From positions 1 through 6,172 of the forward strand of contig JACVCQ010000160.1 in the NCBI GenBank assembly GCA_016741945.1: a stretch of 6,172 nucleotides of DNA, written 5' to 3'. The stretch's first letter is position 1; every line of letters begins with the position of its first letter. This DNA comes from Chitinophagaceae bacterium. GTDB lineage: Bacteria > Bacteroidota > Bacteroidia > Chitinophagales > Chitinophagaceae. Positions 1-5,819 of this stretch are shown here, piece after piece. The notes under the pieces were generated by a model. It had not been told where the DNA came from. It made no database searches and worked only from the letters and a program-made list of their open reading frames with translations. The position numbers and the translations under genes were made by a program.

Positions 1-249
1 GATATAAACCTCAGCTTCAATGGGCTCGCCGGGCTCGGATAGACCAAAAGTGATGATATCGGTATAATAATCGTGCGCTAGGAAGTCTCGGTTAATGTTT
101 AGCAGGTAGGCGTCTGAGCAAAACACATAATTGATATGCGACAGTTTCTTTTTCTCTTTCCTAAAGATCGTCTCCACAAAACTTTGAATGGCCGTCTTCT
201 GTGCCAATGCTAATTTCCTGTCTGCATACCGAAACGTTACGCTCTTCAT
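1..249 (-). CDS. ybeY: YbeY, 16S rRNA maturation endoribonuclease (N-terminal 83 residues, cut by window edge)
   Basis: Reading the minus strand from the ATG at 249-247 gives 83 codons with no stop up to the left edge. The protein starts MKSVTFRYADRK and contains LLNINRDFLAHDYYTDIITF at residues 49-68, the signature of the YbeY family in Bacteroidota (Asn-Arg, then His-Asp-Tyr-Tyr-Thr-Asp and Thr-Phe). YbeY is a cytoplasmic, metal-dependent, single-strand-specific endoribonuclease that takes part in 16S rRNA 3'-end maturation and in 70S ribosome quality control. Family members are usually about 140-170 residues long, so a little over half is visible. The three-histidine metal site characteristic of the family lies in the C-terminal part and is off the window, so an intact active site cannot be confirmed. 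The ATG is the natural start because the following residues align with the family N-terminus. The gene is divergent from the feoA-like gene, with 81 bp between the two starts. Confidence 0.9.
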   Translation of the reverse strand, partial: MKSVTFRYADRKLALAQKTAIQSFVETIFRKEKKKLSHINYVFCSDAYLLNINRDFLAHDYYTDIITFGLSEPGEPIEAEVYI

Positions 250-330
250 AACCGTATATCTATTACTCCAAAATTCGTAACAAAAGCCCATTCAGCCATG
301 CTACCTTTATACAATATTTATAATTAGACG

Positions 331-558
331 ATGAAAAGACTCTCAGAGTTAGAAGCCGGACAAAAAGCCATTATTAATTCCTTTGAAAAAGATGAGATCT
401 TTATCAAACTCATGGAAATGGGATGTATTCCGGGAGAAATGGTTCAGGTTGAACAAGTGGCTCCACTGGGCGATCCGATCTCTATTTCTGTAGCCGGTTA
501 TCATCTGAGCCTCCGCCTGAGTGAAGCCAGAAGTATTTTTGTAGAAGACGCGATTTAG
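331..558 (+). CDS. feoA: FeoA-domain protein (small SH3-like ferrous-iron transport accessory protein)
   Basis: This 75-residue protein is a single FeoA domain. It opens with a Leu-Ser-Glu-Leu-x-x-Gly-Gln motif (residues 4-11), followed by the conserved core KLMEMGCIPGEMVQV (26-40), APLGDPISISVAGYHLSLR (44-62) and a closing Glu-Ala (64-65). The length is normal for a stand-alone FeoA. FeoA proteins are cytoplasmic SH3-like domains that support the FeoB ferrous-iron permease, although their exact mechanism is unsettled. No feoB follows here: the next gene is nadD, only 28 bp downstream, which suggests co-transcription. The protein may serve a FeoB encoded elsewhere or have another adaptor role. 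The start follows an A/T-rich leader without a Shine-Dalgarno sequence, as is usual in Bacteroidota. Family assignment is firm; the function in iron uptake is inferred. Confidence 0.87.
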   Translation: MKRLSELEAGQKAIINSFEKDEIFIKLMEMGCIPGEMVQVEQVAPLGDPISISVAGYHLSLRLSEARSIFVEDAI

Positions 559-586
559 TATAATTAATTGATAGTCAGTATATTAG

Positions 587-1156
587 ATGAATATCGGACT
601 CTATTTTGGCTCTTTTAACCCCGTTCATACCGGACATTTGATCATCGCATCTCATGTCGTCAATTATACGGATGTACAGCAAGTATGGCTCGTGGTTTCT
701 CCGCAAAACCCTTTTAAGCAGTCTGCCTCTTTATTGAATGAATACGACCGGCTTCATTTGGTGAACCTCGCCATCGATGATGAAACACGCATCAAAGCTT
801 CTGATGTAGAATTCAAGTTGCCTCGTCCGTCTTATACCATCGATACACTGACCTATCTCCAAGAAAAATATCCGCAACACAGTTTTAGTATTATCATGGG
901 TAGTGATGGTTTTCAAAACCTTCCTAAGTGGAAGAACGCAGAACTACTGATCAAAAATTATCCCATCATTGTATATCGCAGACCGGGATTTGAAATCACA
1001 AATAACTGGAATGCACAACTCACTGTGCTCGATGCGCCGATGTTGGATATTTCCGCAACGTTGATTCGCAATAATATCAAGGAAGGAAAATCTATTCGCT
1101 ATCTCGTTCCGGAAAAAGTAAGAGAAGAGGTTGAGCGGAATAATTATTATAAGTAA
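587..1156 (+). CDS. nadD: Nicotinate-nucleotide adenylyltransferase NadD
   Basis: This 189-residue protein has the hallmarks of the nucleotidyltransferase alpha/beta-phosphodiesterase superfamily. The ATP-binding motif GSFNPVHTGH lies at residues 8-17 (the GxFxPxHxGH signature), and the second signature ISATLIR lies at 155-161. SYTIDTL (82-88), MGSD (104-107) and YRRPGF (130-135) match NadD specifically. NadD is a cytoplasmic enzyme that transfers AMP from ATP to nicotinate mononucleotide, giving deamido-NAD, the step before NAD synthetase. The length is at the short end of the usual 190-215 residues, and the protein is complete. The start is fixed by the first beta-strand MNIGLYFGSF. The gene follows the FeoA-domain gene after 28 bp and is followed 8 nt after its stop by a long hairpin. 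Nothing looks degraded. Call and symbol are secure. Confidence 0.96.
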   Translation: MNIGLYFGSFNPVHTGHLIIASHVVNYTDVQQVWLVVSPQNPFKQSASLLNEYDRLHLVNLAIDDETRIKASDVEFKLPRPSYTIDTLTYLQEKYPQHSFSIIMGSDGFQNLPKWKNAELLIKNYPIIVYRRPGFEITNNWNAQLTVLDAPMLDISATLIRNNIKEGKSIRYLVPEKVREEVERNNYYK

Positions 1157-1163
1157 TTTTTTA

Positions 1164-1229
1164 TTGCCACTGAAGACACAGAGAAGCACAGAAAAGTTTT
1201 TCAGTGTATTTCAGTGTCTTCAGTGGCAA
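1164..1229. repeat. 66-nt imperfect hairpin of CACWGAR units downstream of nadD
   Basis: The outer 16 bases of each arm are perfectly complementary: TTGCCACTGAAGACAC at 1164-1179 against 1214-1229. Pairing continues inward to the apex at 1196/1197, interrupted by only three A-A mismatches (1180/1213, 1185/1208, 1190/1203) and two G-T pairs. The left arm holds CACTGAA (1168), CACAGAG (1177) and CACAGAA (1187); the right arm holds TTCAGTG at 1200, 1210 and 1219. The units are therefore spaced 9-10 bp apart. The hairpin starts 8 nt after the nadD stop. It could act as a 3'-end stabiliser or weak terminator, but no clean T-run follows. The rest of the gap, 1230-1307, is pyrimidine-rich and then A/T-rich up to the peptidase start. 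I see no confident promoter there. Confidence 0.85.
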
Positions 1230-1307
1230 CTCCTTTTCCATCCGCCTATAAAATTCTTTTCCCCATCCCCCATTGATACAATAGATTTATCGGATTAAAA
1301 TTTCCGA

Positions 1308-3746
1308 ATGAAACATAAACTGCTTTTCATCGGGCTCATGTTGGTATGCTTGTCTTCATTTGCCCAGTTAACCGTTGAGAAAATCATGCGCGATCCGAAA
1401 TGGATCGGCACTTCGCCTTCCAATGTTTTCTGGAGTGCAGACAGCAAGAAAATTTATTTCAGCTGGAACCCCGATAAAAAAATATCAGACTCCACTTATG
1501 TCTACACCGTTGGCGCTAACGGAGCACCCGTACGTGCATCATTACAAGAAGTACAAGTTGCACAAGCACAGAACAACGCAGTGTTCAATGAAGCACGCAC
1601 CAAAATGTTGTACGTATTGCGCGGCGATTTATATCTCGTTGAAATAGCTTCGGGAAAAACCACCCGCATCACTCAAACACAAGATCAAGAATTTGCACCA
1701 CGTTTTATTTTGAAAGATGAGTGGGTAGTATACAACCGTAACCAGAATTTATTTGCCTGGCATACACAAAATGGAAGCACACTTCAATTGACCAATATTA
1801 GTCGCGGAACAGAAACCCCAGTAACAGCTGTACCGCTGGGTGGTGGTCGTGGTGGCGCACAATTTGGTGGCGCAAGAAATGCAGCTCCGGCCATCGCAGC
1901 ACTCGCACAATCACAAGAACAATGGTTACGTGATCAGCAACTCGATCTATTTTCAGTGCTGAAAGAAAGAAAAGAAAAAAGAGATGCCCGCACCGATTTT
2001 TTACGTGCGAATCGTGATACCGATACGTTGAAATCGATCGGCATCGGCGAGAAACAATTACAAAATTTACAAATCAGTCCCGACGGACGTTTTGTTACCT
2101 ATCGCTTGTACCAAGCACCTGCGAATAGCAAAAGCACGATTGTTCCGGATTATGTAACGGAAAGCGGATTCACAACGGATATTCCTGCCCGAACAAAAGT
2201 GGGTGCACCCTTGGGTCGATATGAGTTTTATGTGTTTGATAAAACAAAAGACAAACTCATGATGGTGGTGATCGATTCTGCTGCCATACCCGGTATCATG
2301 GATCAGCCGGACTATGTAAAAGATTATCCCAAACAATTCAGTAATCGTCGCGCACCTGTTCGTGGTGTGATGATCAATGGTCCGTATTGGAATGCTACAG
2401 GAACAATGGCCATTGTTGATATCCGCTCACAAGATAACAAAGACCGATGGATCATGCAATTGGATGCCGAAACGGCCAAACTGAAACTCATCGATCGTCA
2501 GCGTGATGAAGCATGGATTGGTGGTCCGGGTGTTAGTGCTTTTGGTGCTACTTTGGGTTGGATCAATGATGCTCAGTTTTATTTTCAAAGTGAAACCACC
2601 GGTTATTCTCATTTGTATGTGTATGATATGACGTCCGGAAGAAAAACAGCGCTGACGGAGGGCAAGTATGAAGTACAGTCTGTATCGTTGAGCAATAACA
2701 AACAACATTTTTATTTACTGACCAATGAAGAACATCCGGGAAAACTCAACTGGTATCGTATCAACAAAGACGGAAGTGCAAAAGAAAAGATCACGAACAT
2801 GACCGGTGGTTATGAAGTGAGCATGTCGCCGGATGAAAAATGGATTGCTTATCGTTATTCTTATAGCAATAAACCATGGGAGTTATTTGTACAGGAAAAT
2901 ACAGCAACAAAAACAGCTGTACAGATTACGAATAAGGCAGTGACCGAAGAGTTCAAAGCGTATCCTTGGAGAGATCCTAAAATGATTACGATACCGACGC
3001 GTGATGGACAGCAGATTTACGCACGATTATATGAGCCTACCAAAGCCAAGAATAATAAAGCGGCGGTAATATTTGTACATGGAGCCGGATACTTGCAGAA
3101 TGTTCATTATTGGTGGAGCTCTTATTTCCGCGAATACATGTTCCATAATTTATTGGCGGATCAGGGATATACAGTAATTGATATAGATTATCGCGCAAGC
3201 AGTGGTTATGGAAGAGATTGGAGAACGGGTATCTATCGACATATGGGTGGAAAAGATTTGGAAGATCATGTAGACGCCGCCAAATTCCTCACCAAAAATT
3301 ATGGTGTTGATGCAGGAAAGATCGGCATCTATGGCGGGAGCTATGGCGGATTTATTACACTGATGGGTCTTTTCACCACGCCTGATGTTTTCAAAGCGGG
3401 TGCTGCGTTAAGACCTGTAACAGATTGGGCACATTACAATCATGGTTATACTTCCAATATTTTGAATGAGCCGGTGAATGATAGTATTGCTTATGCAAAA
3501 TCATCACCCATCAATTTTGCCAATGGACTCAAGAATCATTTATTGATTTGTCATGGTATGGTAGATGTGAATGTTCATTTTCAGGATGTGGTGCGACTCT
3601 CACAAAAACTGATTGAACTCGGAAAAGACAATTGGGAGCTGGCAGTATACCCCATGGAAGACCACGGTTTTGTAGAGCCCAGCAGTTGGACGGATGAGTA
3701 TAAAAGAATTCTGAAACTGTTTAATGAGAGGCTGTTGAAGAAGTGA
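1308..3746 (+). CDS. Exported S9-family serine peptidase (prolyl oligopeptidase / DPP IV-like)
   Basis: This 812-residue protein begins with a signal peptide (residues 1-20: basic MKHK, hydrophobic core, then SSFAQ, a common Bacteroidota cleavage context). It is probably periplasmic or membrane-associated. Residues of about 25-560 have the repetitive beta-propeller character of S9 peptidases (for example SPDGRFVTYR at 257-266 and SPDEKWIAYR at 507-516). Residues of about 565-812 form the alpha/beta-hydrolase domain. Its oxyanion region starts at HGAGY (591-595), the nucleophile is Ser678 in GGSYGG (676-681), Asp753 lies in HGMVDVN (749-755) and His786 in EDHGF (784-788), so the triad is complete. 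The family cleaves peptides, often after proline or near the N-terminus; the exact specificity is not readable here. A Gly-rich stretch (178-189) and a charged segment (about 202-236) form a low-complexity insert in the propeller. The gene lies 151 bp after nadD and ends in a strong terminator, so it is probably monocistronic. Confidence 0.93.
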   Translation: MKHKLLFIGLMLVCLSSFAQLTVEKIMRDPKWIGTSPSNVFWSADSKKIYFSWNPDKKISDSTYVYTVGANGAPVRASLQEVQVAQAQNNAVFNEARTKMLYVLRGDLYLVEIASGKTTRITQTQDQEFAPRFILKDEWVVYNRNQNLFAWHTQNGSTLQLTNISRGTETPVTAVPLGGGRGGAQFGGARNAAPAIAALAQSQEQWLRDQQLDLFSVLKERKEKRDARTDFLRANRDTDTLKSIGIGEKQLQNLQISPDGRFVTYRLYQAPANSKSTIVPDYVTESGFTTDIPARTKVGAPLGRYEFYVFDKTKDKLMMVVIDSAAIPGIMDQPDYVKDYPKQFSNRRAPVRGVMINGPYWNATGTMAIVDIRSQDNKDRWIMQLDAETAKLKLIDRQRDEAWIGGPGVSAFGATLGWINDAQFYFQSETTGYSHLYVYDMTSGRKTALTEGKYEVQSVSLSNNKQHFYLLTNEEHPGKLNWYRINKDGSAKEKITNMTGGYEVSMSPDEKWIAYRYSYSNKPWELFVQENTATKTAVQITNKAVTEEFKAYPWRDPKMITIPTRDGQQIYARLYEPTKAKNNKAAVIFVHGAGYLQNVHYWWSSYFREYMFHNLLADQGYTVIDIDYRASSGYGRDWRTGIYRHMGGKDLEDHVDAAKFLTKNYGVDAGKIGIYGGSYGGFITLMGLFTTPDVFKAGAALRPVTDWAHYNHGYTSNILNEPVNDSIAYAKSSPINFANGLKNHLLICHGMVDVNVHFQDVVRLSQKLIELGKDNWELAVYPMEDHGFVEPSSWTDEYKRILKLFNERLLKK

Positions 3747-3780
3747 AAAGTGAAAGGTCAAAAGTGAAAAGGGTTTTATA

Positions 3781-3820
3781 AAAAAGAGGATTGTAGTACT
3801 ACAATCCTCTTTTTATTTTA
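3781..3820 (+). terminator. Rho-independent terminator of the S9 peptidase gene
   Basis: Positions 3781-3814 form a perfect 34-base palindrome with 17-nt arms centred on AGTACT. The A-run on the left and TTTTT on the right are followed by ATTTTA, giving a stable stem with a U-rich tail in the RNA, 34 nt after the peptidase stop. Because the arms start and end in A- and T-runs, it could work in both directions. Its position isolates the peptidase transcript from the sigma-factor operon downstream. Confidence 0.88.
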
Positions 3821-3822
3821 TA

Positions 3823-3908
3823 CCTCTGCGTAACTCTGTGCCCAACTCCTTTACCTCTGTGGTTACAACCACGGAGTTTCACAGAGTTCGGCACAGAGTT
3901 GCACGAGG
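3823..3908. repeat. Inner hairpin with 42-nt arms of CTCTGTG/CACAGAG units
   Basis: The arms 3823-3864 and 3867-3908 are inverted copies separated by two bases. They agree exactly over AACTCTGTGCC and nearly so over the ten bases next to the apex. Elsewhere they differ by substitutions and compensating small indels. On the + strand the right arm carries CACGGAG (3870), CACAGAG (3880), CACAGAG (3892) and CACGAGG (3902). The left arm carries CTCTGCG (3824), CTCTGTG (3834) and CTCTGTG (3855). Unit spacing is 10-12 bp in the right arm. The unit resembles that of the hairpin behind nadD. Confidence 0.83.
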
Positions 3909-3966
3909 GGATAAAAAAGTGTTGAGCAACAATCCTTCCTTTCACTTTTGACCTTTCACATTTCAC

Positions 3967-4048
3967 CTCCTCGCCCCCCGTTTCTTAACAATCAAATAAT
4001 CTCACTCAAAGGGAATGTGCTTCAACTTTACAGCTTCAATTTTTTCTT
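3967..4048 (+). other. Leader of the sigma-factor operon, no confident regulatory site
   Basis: With the palindromic region before it, this completes a gap of 302 bases without a gene. It contains a short C-run (about 3974-3979), an A/T-rich stretch (3981-4000) and a T-rich stretch directly before the ATG at 4049. There is no Shine-Dalgarno-like sequence, as is usual in Bacteroidota. I could not find a convincing pair of Bacteroidota -33 (TTTG) and -7 (TAnnTTTG) elements, although the sigma-factor promoter is expected to lie here. Confidence 0.4.
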
Positions 4049-4618
4049 ATGTCTGAACTGCTTTATTCTCCCAGCTTGGTTACAGTAACAGCAGTAAAAG
4101 AAGGAACAGAACTGGCGTTTACTGCCTTATTCAATGAGTTTCACTCTAAATTGTTTCGTTTTTTTCAGAAGCGTATTGGAGAGCATGATGTGGCAAGAGA
4201 GTTAACACAGCTTACTTTCATTAAGATCTGGCAAAGCAGACAAACACTATCACTCGAGTATTCAATGGATGTACAATGCTTTACCATTGCTGCTTCTGTA
4301 CTCATTGATCATATTAGAATGTCTAATGCTGATAAACGTGCTGTACGAACTGAAGAAATTGAAACAGCCGGAACATTGATGGTACAGGCAGATGGTAGCT
4401 TTGAACATTCGAATTATATAGAAGCAGTTACTCAACAGCTGCCACCGGTAAGAAAACAAATTTTCTTATTGAAAGTATTACACGGATACACCAATAAAGA
4501 AGTGGCGGAAGAACTCTCTATCTCTATCAAAACAGTGGAAGACCATTATTCTAAAGCCATTAAGCAGCTTCGCTCCATTGCTACTATCTCACAGCTTTTT
4601 CTTTTTATACAGTTTTAA
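4049..4618 (+). CDS. ECF-type RNA polymerase sigma-70 factor, FecI-like
   Basis: This 189-residue protein has the two-domain layout of ECF sigma factors and lacks region 3. Sigma region 2 spans about residues 22-92: FTALFNEFHSKLFRFFQKRI, then ARELTQLTFIKIWQ (49-62), which contacts the polymerase core and the -10 element. Sigma region 4 spans about 126-176: LPPVRKQIFLL, then a helix-turn-helix in GYTNKEVAEELSISIKTVEDH (146-166) that reads the -35 element. The next genes are a FecR-type anti-sigma factor and a SusC-like receptor, so the likely role is to direct transcription of this transport locus when the receptor or anti-sigma factor signals. It ends in a short hydrophobic tail (SQLFLFIQF). 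The start at 4049 is the only one that keeps region 2 complete. The anti-sigma gene begins 67 bp after the stop. Family is secure; regulon and inducer are unknown. Confidence 0.94.
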   Translation: MSELLYSPSLVTVTAVKEGTELAFTALFNEFHSKLFRFFQKRIGEHDVARELTQLTFIKIWQSRQTLSLEYSMDVQCFTIAASVLIDHIRMSNADKRAVRTEEIETAGTLMVQADGSFEHSNYIEAVTQQLPPVRKQIFLLKVLHGYTNKEVAEELSISIKTVEDHYSKAIKQLRSIATISQLFLFIQF

Positions 4619-4685
4619 CTGTTAAGTAATTATTACCAGCAGGGGTAAGTGATCATTTTTTACGTATTCATGATCAACAGCGTTT

Positions 4686-5744
4686 ATGCAGATAAGTGAA
4701 AATCAAATTCAGCGTTTTTTTGATCAACAGTGTAGTGCTGAAGAAGCACTCACTGTTGCATCTTATCTGCAAGAACATCCTGATTTGATTGTACAATGGC
4801 TGGGGCCCGACTGGAAGCAAGCGGGAAAGGAGATTCCGGTACCGGCATCATATCGAGAGGAAATGTTGAGACGAATCACTAAAGAGATACGGTTTAAAAA
4901 GCAAATAGAATACAAGCCGGTCATACAAATGATCGTATCAATAGCGGCAGTTCTGATATTGGTAGTAACTGGCTGGTGGTTTTTTAAAAATGAATATACA
5001 GGCATCAAACAACCTATATCAGTTATTAAAACGCAACCGAATTCTTTGGAATGGCGTGTGAACACTACCGCAAAACCATTAGAAATACTATTACCCGATC
5101 ATTCAGTGGCAACCATATCACCTGGAACAAAGTTGCAGTTTGAGAAAAATTTTTCAGGAACAGAGAGAAAAGTATTGCTGACTGGAACAGGTTTTTTTGA
5201 AGTTAAAAAAAATGCGGAAAAGCCATTCATTGTAGCATCCGGTCAAATCACAACCACTGCACTAGGAACCTCATTCCGTGTGGAGGAACATAAAGACGGC
5301 GTTACTGTAAAGCTCTATACAGGAAAAGTAGTGATCAATAAAATCGGATCTATAAAAAACTGGAGTGGTCCTGTGTATCTATTACCGGGAACAGCAATGA
5401 CTTTTTCTGTTACAGAAAATAAAACAACTGTATTCGGGTTCATACCGGAACAAGTGGAAGAAACGATAATAGCGAAAAGGGGAGCAATAGAAAAAATAAG
5501 TTCAGTCGCAAGCGAAGAAATGCATTTTGATAATGCACCCTTGGAACAGGTATTAAAAGCCATTGAAAAAAGATATGCTGTGATAATTGGATATGATCAA
5601 CAGCACATATCTGGTAGGTATTTTACCGGAAAAGTTTTACCAACAGATTCAGTAGCAGTGATTCTAAGGGTCATTGGAAATATAAACGACTTGACAATAC
5701 GAAAAGAGGCAGACGATCGCTTCAGTGTCATAAAAAATCAATAA
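4686..5744 (+). CDS. FecR-family transmembrane anti-sigma factor with C-terminal DUF4974-type domain
   Basis: This 352-residue protein has an N-terminal cytoplasmic segment (1-78) expected to bind the partner sigma factor. One transmembrane helix follows at about 79-100 (VIQMIVSIAAVLILVVTGWW within it). The periplasmic FecR domain runs from about 120 to 215 and contains LLPDHSVATISPGTKL (135-150), GTGFFEVKKNAEKPF (167-181) and ALGTSFRV (192-199). Residues of about 279-349 match the domain usually called DUF4974 (FDNAPLEQVLKAIEKRY near its start). In the family, the protein holds the sigma factor inactive and releases it when the outer-membrane receptor signals through the periplasm. It lies 67 bp after the sigma gene and 75 bp before the receptor gene, all in one direction. 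Start at 4686: the ATG just upstream at 4670 is out of frame. Several homopolymer runs occur (T7 at 4715, T7 at 5192, A8 at 5205). Confidence 0.94.
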   Translation: MQISENQIQRFFDQQCSAEEALTVASYLQEHPDLIVQWLGPDWKQAGKEIPVPASYREEMLRRITKEIRFKKQIEYKPVIQMIVSIAAVLILVVTGWWFFKNEYTGIKQPISVIKTQPNSLEWRVNTTAKPLEILLPDHSVATISPGTKLQFEKNFSGTERKVLLTGTGFFEVKKNAEKPFIVASGQITTTALGTSFRVEEHKDGVTVKLYTGKVVINKIGSIKNWSGPVYLLPGTAMTFSVTENKTTVFGFIPEQVEETIIAKRGAIEKISSVASEEMHFDNAPLEQVLKAIEKRYAVIIGYDQQHISGRYFTGKVLPTDSVAVILRVIGNINDLTIRKEADDRFSVIKNQ

Positions 5745-5819
5745 GCAACATATAGACAAAGGCAAACAAGCATTTCAAAGGCTTGGTAAATAGCTATTGT
5801 CCAAACCGAAACAAAAGTT

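Larger units (their letters stand above)
3743..3966. repeat. Composite inverted duplication with heptad-repeat ends, apex near 3865
   Basis: The left end (3743-3769) consists of heptads GTGAAAA, GTGAAAG, GTCAAAA and GTGAAA(A). The right end (3940-3966) is its inverted copy with 26 of 27 bases matching. Inside, AGGATTGT (3787-3794) matches the complement of ACAATCCT (3929-3936), the T-rich stretch after the terminator matches the complement of the A-rich stretch at 3911-3919, and the inner 42-nt arms meet at 3864/3867. The 122-nt left arm and 100-nt right arm are thus one imperfect inverted duplication. The left arm is longer mainly through a 17-nt A/T-rich spacer and the second half of the terminator palindrome. 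No target-site duplication or open reading frame is seen. The left end overlaps the peptidase stop codon. Origin and function are unknown; it could be a non-autonomous, MITE-like or REP-like element. Confidence 0.8.

Noticed and set aside
250..330. Possible promoter in the ybeY/feoA divergent gap (TACCTTTA at 302-309, resembling the Bacteroidota -7 element)
   Set aside because: The last base differs from TAnnTTTG and no TTTG-type -33 element lies at the right distance. On the other strand only GAATTTTG was found, also without a partner.
3743..3966. Insertion sequence or CRISPR-like array
   Set aside because: There is no transposase frame, no target-site duplication at the ends, and the heptads are contiguous rather than separated by unique spacers.
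4609..4622. ACAGTTTTAACTGT as a terminator after the sigma gene
   Set aside because: It has six A/T-rich pairs, no T-run after it, and it lies inside an apparent operon.
4763..5065. 100-codon open frame on the minus strand inside the anti-sigma gene
   Set aside because: It is antisense to well-supported FecR coding sequence, and its translation is Cys/Ser-rich without family features.
4671..5603. Three copies of TGATCAACAG (4671, 4721, 5594), the first two exactly 50 bp apart
   Set aside because: Two copies simply encode Asp-Gln-Gln in the anti-sigma factor. Repeated 10-mers are expected by chance in a 6-kb window, and no palindromic context supports an operator.
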